A DNA stretch of 64,000 bases from Mesorhizobium sp. AR10 (lineage in GTDB: Bacteria; Pseudomonadota; Alphaproteobacteria; Rhizobiales; Rhizobiaceae). A program made the position numbers and the translations under genes. The notes beneath the pieces are model-generated. The model saw only the letters and a program-made list of their open reading frames with translations, was not told where the DNA came from and made no database searches. Numbering within the stretch: position 1 is the stretch's first letter; the number at the start of each line of letters is the position of its first letter. This document shows, piece after piece, positions 17,403 through 24,926 of this stretch. The DNA is taken from contig NZ_CP080524.1 of the NCBI RefSeq assembly GCF_024746795.1, positions 5,248,001-5,312,000 on the forward strand, given 5' to 3'.

Positions 17403-19325
17403 ATGACTAGGAAAGGCGCAGGCAATGCCGCGCCACAGTTTCTGGAAGGCGATCCGGCCACCGGCTATCTGCCGGGGCGGAAATGGCCCGTAATCCGCTA
17501 TGGCCTCCTCAGCCTGCTCGCTGCCGCCATCCTCGTGTTTGCGATCGAATTGATCGTGCGCGGCGACTTTGCCGGCACCGTCGGCTTCTTCCTGCAGCCC
17601 TTCAAGCCGGGCTGGACCACCATCCTCATCTTTGCGCTGGTCCTCATCGGCCTCGACGCCGTGCTCGGCCGCAGCTACCAGAGCCTGATGATCGTCGCGC
17701 CGCTGACGCTGGCGCTGGCCGTCGTCGGCCACCAGAAGTCGCTCTATCTTGGCGATCCGCTCTATCCGACAGATTTCCTCTATTCGCGCCAGATCATGGC
17801 GCTGATGCCGCTGCTGGTGCGTGACCGCCCGGGAACCGCCATCATCATGGCAGTCGGCATTGTCGGCGGCCTGGCGCTGCTGGTCTATGGCTGGCGGCTG
17901 TGGCGCCGCCGGGTGCCAGCGCTCAGCCACAAGGGCCGCCTCGCCCGGCTGACGCTGACCGTGCCGCTGCTCGCCTTCGTCGTCTCGATCATGGACTACG
18001 CCACCTTTTCGTGGACCCGCGACCGGCTGCAGATCATCCCGATCATGTGGGACCAGAAGGAAAACTACGCCTCCAATGGCTTTGCTCTGGCCTTCGCGCT
18101 CAACGTGCCGATGGCCCATGTCTCGGCGCCGCCTGGCTATTCCGACAAGGCGATCGCGGCGATCGACCGACCCGCGGTGACGGCCTCGATGCCCGACGAG
18201 AAGCCCGACATCATCATCGTCATGAGCGAATCGTTCTGGGATGCGACCAAGCTGCCCGGCGTCACCATCACGCCCGATCCGATCCCAAATGTGCGGGCGC
18301 TGCGCTCCGGCTATATGTTCTCACCCGAATTCGGCGGCATGACCGCCAACATCGAATTCGAGGCGCTGACCGGCTTTTCCAATGCCTTCCTGCCGGCGGG
18401 CAGCATTCCCTACCAGCAATATGTGCGCTCAGCGACCCCTTCGATGGCGACGTTCCTGAAAAGCCAGGGCTACAGGGCGCGCGCCATCCACCCCGGCACC
18501 AACTGGTTCTGGAACCGGGGCGCGGTCTACGCCGACTTCGGCTTCAACGACTTCAAGTCCGAGGAAACGTTGCCGCCGTTGCAAAAGCGCGGACCGCTAG
18601 CATCGGACGCGGCGATGACCGACGAGATCATCCGCGAGGCGGACGCCAGCGCCGATCCGGTGTTCTTCTTCGCCGTCAGCCTGCAGAACCACGGCCCCTA
18701 CGAGCCGTATCGCTATTACAATCCGACCCATAAGGTCGAGGCGCCGATCAGCCCGTGGGCGCGTGAATCGCTGTTGAGCTACGCGGAAGGCTCTGCCGAC
18801 GCCGACCGCGGCCTTGAGCGACTGATCGAATGGGCGAAGAAACGCGAGCGGCCGACGGTCATCGCCTTTTTCGGCGACCATCTGCCGCCGCTCGGACCCG
18901 TCTATGTCGAGACCGGTTTCATGAAGGACAATGTCGCGCCGCGCAAGGAACCGTCGCCTGAGGCCGCCCTCGAGCATCACCAGACACCGCTGATCCTGTG
19001 GTCGAACCGCACCGGTCCGGCCGAGGATATGGGCGCGGTCAGCCCGGCCTTCCTGCCTTACCATATCCTGACCATGGCCGGCATCAGCCACCCCTACTAC
19101 ACCGGCTTCCTCGGCGCCTTGCGCGAGCGCTACCGCGTCGTCGACCGCAACCTGCTTCTGACGCCGACGGGCGCTGCCACGCCCGACTGGGCGCGACAGA
19201 AAAAGATAGATCCGGCGATCAACGATTTCCGCCTGCTGCAATACGACATGATGTTCGGCAAGCGGCGCGCGGCGCCCGACTTCTTCCCCGAAACGTTGGA
19301 CAAGCCCGTCACCCACACAAGCTGA
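17403..19325 (+). CDS. LtaS/sulfatase-family phosphoglycerol transferase-like membrane protein
   Basis: ATG 17403 follows AAGGTGG and gives 640 residues; an in-frame GTG at 17364 is the alternative. The first 220 residues hold about five membrane helices. The extracytoplasmic domain has alkaline-phosphatase-superfamily features: IIIVMSESFWDATKL (metal ligand), a candidate nucleophile Thr314 in FGGMTANIEFE, and FFGDHLPPLGP (metal ligands). In Sinorhizobium a protein of this superfamily, CgmB, adds phosphoglycerol to cyclic glucans, and E. coli OpgB does so for osmoregulated glucans. That is a plausible role here, but the substrate is inferred. The gene is divergent from fabD. Confidence 0.8.
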   Translation: MTRKGAGNAAPQFLEGDPATGYLPGRKWPVIRYGLLSLLAAAILVFAIELIVRGDFAGTVGFFLQPFKPGWTTILIFALVLIGLDAVLGRSYQSLMIVAPLTLALAVVGHQKSLYLGDPLYPTDFLYSRQIMALMPLLVRDRPGTAIIMAVGIVGGLALLVYGWRLWRRRVPALSHKGRLARLTLTVPLLAFVVSIMDYATFSWTRDRLQIIPIMWDQKENYASNGFALAFALNVPMAHVSAPPGYSDKAIAAIDRPAVTASMPDEKPDIIIVMSESFWDATKLPGVTITPDPIPNVRALRSGYMFSPEFGGMTANIEFEALTGFSNAFLPAGSIPYQQYVRSATPSMATFLKSQGYRARAIHPGTNWFWNRGAVYADFGFNDFKSEETLPPLQKRGPLASDAAMTDEIIREADASADPVFFFAVSLQNHGPYEPYRYYNPTHKVEAPISPWARESLLSYAEGSADADRGLERLIEWAKKRERPTVIAFFGDHLPPLGPVYVETGFMKDNVAPRKEPSPEAALEHHQTPLILWSNRTGPAEDMGAVSPAFLPYHILTMAGISHPYYTGFLGALRERYRVVDRNLLLTPTGAATPDWARQKKIDPAINDFRLLQYDMMFGKRRAAPDFFPETLDKPVTHTS

Positions 19326-19633
19326 GCCGGCGTTTTTCGGCCCTGCGACGCCAAGGACGCTGCCTGGAACGCCGCTTGCGCTTGCCTTCCAGCCGGATTG
19401 CTGTATAGACGCCCGCAATCTGCCGGTCCTTGCTGGGGGCTGAACGGAGGGCCGTGGGTTTGCAACACCTTCGTGTGAAGCCAGAAGCGCTTCCGCCTCC
19501 CGTGTCTCCGCTCTCGACCGTCTCGTAATGCTCCTTTCTTCCCCGCCCCTCAAGGGATCAGCGGGTCAGAGAAGTTGCAGAGGCTTTTGCCGCCGGGAAC
19601 CGGGAGAGAAACGAAGAAAGGCACTGATACATA
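19326..19633. other. Long leader region upstream of rpsF
   Basis: No gene is supported in these 308 bp. They contain the likely promoter at 19381-19409 and, downstream of it, a leader of roughly 215 nt before the rpsF ATG. The leader ends in a purine-rich stretch (GGGAGAGAAACGAAGAAAGG). Long leaders before rpsF carry an S6:S18-binding autoregulatory RNA in many bacteria. I could not fold this one, so that remains a possibility only. Confidence 0.5.
19381..19409 (+). promoter_or_regulatory. Candidate promoter for the rpsF-rpsR operon
   Basis: CTTGCC at 19381-19386 is followed after exactly 17 bp by TATAGA at 19404-19409. CTTG-type -35 boxes are common in alphaproteobacteria. It is the best-spaced pair upstream of rpsF and would start transcription near 19416. 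Confidence 0.5.
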
Positions 19634-20134
19634 ATGGCTCTTTACGAACATGTGTTTCTTGCCCGGCAGGACCTCTCGCAGCAGCAGGTCGATGCGCTTG
19701 TCGAACAGTACAAGGGTGTCATCTCCGCGAATGGCGGGTCCGTCGGCCGGGTCGAGAACTGGGGATTGAAGTCCCTCACCTACCGGGTCAACAAGAACCG
19801 AAAGGCTTACTACACGCTTATGGACCTCAACTGCCCGCCGGCCGCGCTCAACGAGATGGAGCGCCAGATGGGCCTGTCCGAAGACGTGCTGCGTTTCCTG
19901 ACCGTCAAGGTCGAGGCGCATGAGGAAGGCCCGTCGGCCATGATGCAGAAGCGCGAAGAGCGCTCGGAACGCGGCGGCTTCGGCGACCGTGACCGTGGCG
20001 ATCGTGGTCCGCGCTCGTTCGGCGACCGTGACCGCGGCGACCGTGGCGATCGTCCGCCGCGCTCATTCGGCGACGCCGGTGCCGATCGTGGTCCGCGCCG
20101 TCCGCGCGAAGGCTTTGAAGGGGGTGCAGAATAA
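19634..20134 (+). CDS. rpsF: 30S ribosomal protein S6
   Basis: The 166-residue protein begins [20 protein letters not shown], with the S6 core ([20 protein letters not shown] and [20 protein letters not shown]) over about 105 residues. A C-terminal tail of about 55 residues is built from Asp/Arg/Gly-rich repeats ([18 protein letters not shown]) and is surely disordered. Extended S6 tails are common in rhizobia, but the repeat is striking at DNA level. S6 forms a pair with S18 on the 30S platform. Its stop overlaps the rpsR start. Confidence 0.97.
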   Translation: MALYEHVFLARQDLSQQQVDALVEQYKGVISANGGSVGRVENWGLKSLTYRVNKNRKAYYTLMDLNCPPAALNEMERQMGLSEDVLRFLTVKVEAHEEGPSAMMQKREERSERGGFGDRDRGDRGPRSFGDRDRGDRGDRPPRSFGDAGADRGPRRPREGFEGGAE

Positions 20135-20382
20135 TGGTCGACATCAATCAGATCCCGACCCGGCGCCCGTTCCATCGCCGCCGCAAGACCTGCCCGTTCT
20201 CCGGCGCCAATGCGCCCAAGATCGACTACAAGGACGTCCGCCTGCTGCAGCGCTACATTTCCGAGCGCGGCAAGATCGTGCCGTCGCGCATCACCGCCGT
20301 CAGCCAGAAGAAGCAGCGCGAACTCGCCAAGGCGATCAAGCGCGCCCGCTTCCTCGGCCTGCTGCCCTACGTGGTTCGCTAA
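20134..20382 (+). CDS. rpsR: 30S ribosomal protein S18
   Basis: The 82-residue protein contains [20 protein letters not shown] and the C-terminal [20 protein letters not shown], standard for bacterial S18. It starts [17 protein letters not shown], with the ATG overlapping the rpsF stop, so the S6 and S18 partners are translated together. A perfect hairpin terminator follows 9 bp after the stop. Confidence 0.97.
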   Translation: MVDINQIPTRRPFHRRRKTCPFSGANAPKIDYKDVRLLQRYISERGKIVPSRITAVSQKKQRELAKAIKRARFLGLLPYVVR

Positions 20383-20390
20383 GACTTTCG

Positions 20391-20417
20391 AGCGGGCGGT
20401 TCGCCGCCCGCTTTTTT
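20391..20417 (+). terminator. Rho-independent terminator after rpsR
   Basis: A 9-bp perfect GC-rich stem (AGCGGGCGG with CCGCCCGCT) closes a TTCG tetraloop and runs straight into six T residues. This is a textbook intrinsic terminator. It splits rpsF-rpsR from rplI, which must therefore have its own promoter in the following 180 bp or rely on readthrough. Confidence 0.9.
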
Positions 20418-20599
20418 CATCGGCCGCGACGGGCGCGACCGGATCGAACATCAAATCCCGGGTTGGGGCTGATACGCCCCTAACTGCCGCGACAGGCAGG
20501 ACAGCGACACAGGCGGCAACGCCACTCAGCTTCCTGACCTGTTCCAGACAATTCGGCGCCGATCCCATGGATTGGCACCCAAACTGAAGGAACAAAACC

Positions 20600-21184
20600 A
20601 TGGAAGTCATTCTTCTCGAACGCGTTTCCCGCCTCGGCCAGATGGGCGATACCGTCAAGGTCAAGGACGGGTTCGCCCGTAATTTCCTGCTGCCGCAGGG
20701 CAAGGCGCTGCGCGCCAACGAAGCCAACAAGAAGAAGTTCGAAGGCCAGCGCGCCCAGCTCGAAGCCCGCAACCTCGAGCGCAAGTCGGAAGCCTCCCAG
20801 GTTGCCGAAAAGCTCGACGGCAAGAGCTTCATCGCCGTGCGTTCGGCTGGTGAAACTGGCCAGCTCTACGGTTCGGTGTCGACCCGCGACATCGCCGACC
20901 TGCTGACTGCGGAAGGTTTTTCGGTCAACCGCAACCAGATCCTGCTCAACCAGCCGATCAAGACCATCGGCCTCACCAATGTGGCGATCGCGCTGCATCC
21001 GGAAGTCGAGGTCACCATCACGCTCAACATCGCCCGCACGGCCGACGAAGCCGAGCGTCAGTCGAAGGGCGAGACGCTGACGACCGCCGAAGCCATCTAT
21101 GGCGACGACATCAACGACAATGCGCGGCCGGAAAACTTCTTCGACCCGAACACCGAGTTCGAGGGCGGCGAAGACAACGCCTGA
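20600..21184 (+). CDS. rplI: 50S ribosomal protein L9
   Basis: The 194-residue protein begins [20 protein letters not shown], the conserved L9 N-terminal RNA-binding domain. A long helix with [12 protein letters not shown] follows, then a C-terminal domain ([16 protein letters not shown]). The last 40 or so residues are an acidic extension seen in alphaproteobacterial L9. The ATG follows AAGGAACAAAACC. A strong hairpin terminator lies about 80 bp downstream. Confidence 0.97.
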   Translation: MEVILLERVSRLGQMGDTVKVKDGFARNFLLPQGKALRANEANKKKFEGQRAQLEARNLERKSEASQVAEKLDGKSFIAVRSAGETGQLYGSVSTRDIADLLTAEGFSVNRNQILLNQPIKTIGLTNVAIALHPEVEVTITLNIARTADEAERQSKGETLTTAEAIYGDDINDNARPENFFDPNTEFEGGEDNA

Positions 21185-21262
21185 TCATACGGCGCAGGGG
21201 TTGGAGCTACGCTCTAATCACAACGCTCTAATCACTTTGTCGTTATCCAGCCTTTGTGGACC

Positions 21263-21292
21263 AATGCCCGGGCCTCTCGCCCGGGCATTTTT
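21263..21292 (+). terminator. Rho-independent terminator after rplI
   Basis: An 11-bp perfect stem (AATGCCCGGGC with GCCCGGGCATT) encloses a CTCTC loop and ends in five T residues. It lies between rplI and cfa and separates the two transcription units. Confidence 0.9.
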
Positions 21293-21371
21293 GTGCCAAA
21301 CGGAACTTTTCGAACCCCATATATTGTTGCAGAATAAGACAGCCTGTCTGACCGAAAGGGGACAATTGGTC

Positions 21372-22661
21372 ATGAATATTCTGCTCAAACGCGTTCTCGA
21401 TCGCCTGGTGCGCACCGGCAATCTCAGGGTTACCGGCCCGAAGGGTGCGACAGTGGTTTTCGGCGACGGCAGCGGTGAGCCGGTGCACATGCACATCAAG
21501 ACCGCGCATGCCGAGCGCGCCATCACCTTCGACCCGATGCTGGCCGTGCCGGAAGCCTATATGGACGGCGAACTCGATATTCTCGAGGGCGGCGTGCTGG
21601 GTGTCATGCGCATCGCCTTCCAGAACATGGGCAGTGGCGGCATCGACGCCACCTGGTCGAAGGCGATCGAGGGCCTGCGCCACGCCTTCCGGCGCCTGCA
21701 GCAGATCAACACCGCTGCGCGGGCGCGCCGCAACGTGCAGCGCCACTACGATCTGTCGGGAGACCTCTACCGGCTCTTCCTCGACGACGACATGCAGTAT
21801 TCCTGCGCCTATTTCGAGCAGCCGGACATGACGCTCGACGAGGCTCAGGCGGCCAAGAAACGCCATATCGCCGCCAAGCTCAGGCTGAAGGCCGGCCAGA
21901 CGGTGCTCGACATCGGCTCCGGTTGGGGCGGGCTCGGCATCTATCTCGCCAAGGCGTTCGACGTCGACGTGCAGGGCGTGACGCTATCCACCGAGCAGCA
22001 TGGCGTCGCCACCGACCGCGCCCATGCGCTAGGCCTGGAAAACCGGGTGCACTTCGATCTGAAGGACTACCGCGAACTCAACGAGCGTTTCGACCGGATC
22101 GTTTCGGTCGGCATGTTCGAGCATGTCGGCGTCAATCACTACCGCACCTTCTTCGACAAGTCGGCGACGCTGCTGAAGCCCGACGGCGTCATGCTCTTGC
22201 ACACGATCGGCCGCTCCGGCGTGCCGTGGGCGACCAGCGCTTTCGTCCGCAAATACATCTTCCCGGGCGGCTACATCCCCTCGCTTTCCGAGGTGATGCC
22301 GGCGATCGAGAAGTCGGGCCTCATCGTCACCGATATCGAGATCCTGCGGCTGCACTATGCCGATACGCTGAAGCACTGGGGCCAGCGCTTTGCCGCCAAC
22401 CGCGAAAAGGCCAAGGCGATCTATGACGAGCGCTTCTGCCGCATGTGGGAATTCTATCTGGCCGCCTCGGAAGCCGCCTTCCGCTGGCAGGACCTGGTGA
22501 TCTTCCAGATCCAGATCGCCAAGAAGAACGACACGCTGCCGATGGCGCGCGACTACATGGCCAAATGCGAGAAGGCGCTGGACATGCGCGACCTGGGGCA
22601 TCGGCAGGAGCAGCCCGTCGCCAAGCCGACGCGTCGCCGCAAGGTTGCCGATCCGGAATAG
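21372..22661 (+). CDS. cfa: Cyclopropane-fatty-acyl-phospholipid synthase
   Basis: From ATG 21372 (MNILLKRVLDRLVRTGN), behind GAAAGGGG, the protein has 429 residues. The N-terminal region binds lipid. The C-terminal SAM-methyltransferase domain has VLDIGSGWGGLGIYLAKAF, VGMFEHVGVNHYRTFF and HTIGRSG, all CFA-synthase motifs. It adds a methylene bridge from SAM to unsaturated acyl chains of membrane phospholipids, typically on entry to stationary phase or acid stress. A palindromic terminator follows at 22715. Confidence 0.93.
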   Translation: MNILLKRVLDRLVRTGNLRVTGPKGATVVFGDGSGEPVHMHIKTAHAERAITFDPMLAVPEAYMDGELDILEGGVLGVMRIAFQNMGSGGIDATWSKAIEGLRHAFRRLQQINTAARARRNVQRHYDLSGDLYRLFLDDDMQYSCAYFEQPDMTLDEAQAAKKRHIAAKLRLKAGQTVLDIGSGWGGLGIYLAKAFDVDVQGVTLSTEQHGVATDRAHALGLENRVHFDLKDYRELNERFDRIVSVGMFEHVGVNHYRTFFDKSATLLKPDGVMLLHTIGRSGVPWATSAFVRKYIFPGGYIPSLSEVMPAIEKSGLIVTDIEILRLHYADTLKHWGQRFAANREKAKAIYDERFCRMWEFYLAASEAAFRWQDLVIFQIQIAKKNDTLPMARDYMAKCEKALDMRDLGHRQEQPVAKPTRRRKVADPE

Positions 22662-22714
22662 AAGGCCTGGCGGGCCAATCGGCCATTGTTCTTGCCATTG
22701 TCTGCCCAAACATG

Positions 22715-22744
22715 AAAAAGGTCTCGTTCTCGCGAGACCTTTTT
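22715..22744. terminator. Symmetric hairpin terminator between cfa and ynfA
   Basis: AAAAAGGTCTCG (22715-22726) and CGAGACCTTTTT (22733-22744) are perfect 12-bp arms around a 6-nt loop. It has A-run and T-run flanks, so it can terminate transcription on either strand. The T-run ends one base before the ynfA ATG, an unusually tight placement. Confidence 0.85.
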
Positions 22745-22745
22745 G

Positions 22746-23069
22746 ATGAGCTATCTCCTCTACATCGCTGCTGCGCTTGCCGAAATCGCCGGCTGCTTTT
22801 CGTTCTGGGCGTGGTGGCGGCTGGAGAAATCGCCGCTGTGGCTGGCGCCCGGCCTCGTCTCGCTGGCCGTGTTCGGCTTCCTGCTGGCGCTGGTCGACAC
22901 GTCAGCCGCCGGCCGTGCCTACGCCGCTTATGGCGGCATCTACATCGCAGCCTCGCTAGGCTGGCTGTGGCTGGTGGAAGGTGTGCGTCCCGACCGCTGG
23001 GACCTTGCCGGGGCCGCACTCTGCATCGTCGGCGCCTCGGTCATCCTGCTCGCACCACGCGGAGCCTGA
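22746..23069 (+). CDS. UPF0060 membrane protein YnfA
   Basis: The 107-residue protein has four membrane helices and the family motifs [18 protein letters not shown] and [16 protein letters not shown], ending [19 protein letters not shown]. YnfA-family proteins resemble small multidrug resistance transporters; the substrate is uncertain. ATG 22746 is used; a TTG directly before it is also in frame. There is no usable Shine-Dalgarno sequence, because the bases upstream form the arm of the cfa terminator. The next gene starts 3 bp after its stop. Confidence 0.9.
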   Translation: MSYLLYIAAALAEIAGCFSFWAWWRLEKSPLWLAPGLVSLAVFGFLLALVDTSAAGRAYAAYGGIYIAASLGWLWLVEGVRPDRWDLAGAALCIVGASVILLAPRGA

Positions 23070-23072
23070 GCC

Positions 23073-24041
23073 GTGGAACTGCCTGTTCCACTGCGACAAG
23101 GCGTCGAGCGCATCCTCGAAAAAGTGCCGCTGCCGGTGCTCAAGCAGGCAGCAAAAACGCTGTCGGACCGCTACCGCGCCGAATTGCGCGACGGCCGCCT
23201 GCACATGGCCGAAGACATGGCGGTGAGAGCCTATCTGGCGACGCGGCTGCCGGCGACCTATGCCGCCGTCCGCGCCAGCCTCGACGCGCTGAGCGAGGCC
23301 CGGCCGGACTATGCGCCAAAGACCTTGCTCGATGTCGGGGCCGGCCCTGGTACGGTGCTTTGGGCCACGGTCGATCTCTGGCCCGACCTCGAACAGGCGG
23401 TGCTGCTGGAAGCCAGTGCCTCCGTGCGCCGGGTCGGCGAGATGCTCGCCGCGGACGCGATGACCGCCAACATCAGCTGGCTGGCCGGCGACGTCACCAT
23501 CGACCTTGCCGATCTGAAGCCCGCCGATCTGGTCACCTGCGCCTATGTGCTGGACGAGATCGCACCTGCATCGCTGCCGAGGCTCATCGACCGGCTCTGG
23601 CAGTTGACCACTGACACGCTGTTGATCGTCGAGCCGGGCACGCCGGCCGGATGGCAGCGCATCCTTGCCGTGCGCCGGCAACTGATCGCGGCCGGCGCCC
23701 ATGTTCTTGCTCCGTGCCCGCATGACGCGCCCTGCCCTATCAGCCCGCCCGACTGGTGCCATTTCGCCCGTCGTGTCGCCCGCTCGCGCCTGCACCGGCT
23801 GGCCAAGGACGCCGACGTGCCGTGGGAGGACGAGAAGTTTATTTTTGTTGCCGCCTCCCGACAGCCAGCATCTTCCCAAGAAGCGCGGGTGATCGCGCCG
23901 CCGAAATCGGGTTCTGGCAAGGTCTTGCTGAAACTCTGCGAACCGGACGGCAGTGCCGGCGAAAAACTGTTCACCAAACGCGATGGCGAGAGGTTCAAGG
24001 TCGCACGGCGGCTGGACTGGGGCGATGCGTTTGGCGATTGA
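23073..24041 (+). CDS. Rsm22-family ribosomal assembly methyltransferase-like protein
   Basis: The 322-residue protein has a SAM-binding-type motif TLLDVGAGPGTVLWATVDLW (residues about 84-103) and a cysteine cluster: Cys215, Cys221 and Cys229 in CPHDAPCPISPPDWCHF, plus Cys289 in LLKLCEP. The 6- and 8-residue spacing with a fourth downstream cysteine matches the [4Fe-4S] site described in the mitochondrial homologue METTL17/Rsm22. The role is probably small-subunit assembly. The start is GTG (23073), 3 bp after ynfA. It is convergent with the next gene, with 8 bp between stops. Confidence 0.82.
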   Translation: MELPVPLRQGVERILEKVPLPVLKQAAKTLSDRYRAELRDGRLHMAEDMAVRAYLATRLPATYAAVRASLDALSEARPDYAPKTLLDVGAGPGTVLWATVDLWPDLEQAVLLEASASVRRVGEMLAADAMTANISWLAGDVTIDLADLKPADLVTCAYVLDEIAPASLPRLIDRLWQLTTDTLLIVEPGTPAGWQRILAVRRQLIAAGAHVLAPCPHDAPCPISPPDWCHFARRVARSRLHRLAKDADVPWEDEKFIFVAASRQPASSQEARVIAPPKSGSGKVLLKLCEPDGSAGEKLFTKRDGERFKVARRLDWGDAFGD

Positions 24042-24049
24042 CCGTCGGT

Positions 24050-24631
24050 TCATTTGGCCGGGGTGACAATCTCATAGGTGCAAGCGAAGGACGCCGCGGC
24101 AATCCTGTAGGTGTCGCTCGGATCCGAAGGCACCTGAACGATGGCGTCGCCGGTTCTGGCAACCATCGCTTCGCCCCAGGGCGCGGTGAAGGTGAAGTCA
24201 CCGATCTCCTTGGAGACGATGAAATAGCCCATGTCGCCGCCGAGCGGCTTGAAGGCGCGGTAGCCCTGCGCATCCGGCTTGGACTGCGGCTCGCCGTAGC
24301 GGGTCGGAAATTTCTCCGCCTTGACCAATATCTCCTCGTTGCCGGTTTCGGGACAGCGGTTGCGCACAACCCAGTCTCCGGCCGCGGCCGGCTTCGAGAT
24401 GGTCTCGATGCCTTCGCCTTTGATCCTGGTGACGATCACTTCGCCGGGCAGCGCCGGACGGGCGTCGACTTCCCTGGTCTTGCGGGCAATTCCGGTTCTC
24501 AGCCCCTGCTTTGCCGCCGCAAACAGCTCCACCTGATCTTTGACCGGGAGGCTCTGCGCCCACGCCGTCGTGCAGAACATCGCGATGCCCGTCAGCAACA
24601 CTCCCGAAAAGGCCATACGTCCAACCGTCAC
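24050..24631 (-). CDS. Secreted hypothetical protein
   Basis: The 193-residue protein carries a clear signal peptide (MTVGRMAFSGVLLTGIAMF, cleavage after TTAWAQ). The mature part has no motif I can name securely. The segment KEIGDFTFTAPWGEAMVART and later FACTYEIV recalls the small PGDYG-type family, but the match is weak. Two cysteines (NRCPE and ASFACT) could form a disulfide. The gene is convergent with the Rsm22-family gene and divergent from dnaB. It is likely periplasmic, of unknown function. Confidence 0.7.
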   Translation of the reverse strand: MTVGRMAFSGVLLTGIAMFCTTAWAQSLPVKDQVELFAAAKQGLRTGIARKTREVDARPALPGEVIVTRIKGEGIETISKPAAAGDWVVRNRCPETGNEEILVKAEKFPTRYGEPQSKPDAQGYRAFKPLGGDMGYFIVSKEIGDFTFTAPWGEAMVARTGDAIVQVPSDPSDTYRIAAASFACTYEIVTPAK

Positions 24632-24926
24632 GACACTTCTCCCTGCTCACCCATGCCGGCCGAGGCATTCCAGCACGAACTGTTCGCGCCGCCAATCATC
24701 CGATCGGCGGGCAAGTCGGGCTCGCGGCCAATTTTCCTGTTTTGTTCTTGTTTCGAAGACGCTAGGCTCGCCATCTCGATTCGAGTCAATCAGGATTCTT
24801 TCCACCGAAAAGCCCTGGCTGTGAATTGTGGGCATCAAGGCTGATTGGGCAGGTACTGGTGCAGATAAGTCATCACCGACTTGTCCCGTTCTGATATCGA
24901 GAAGCGGGATCGAAATCGGGGACATC

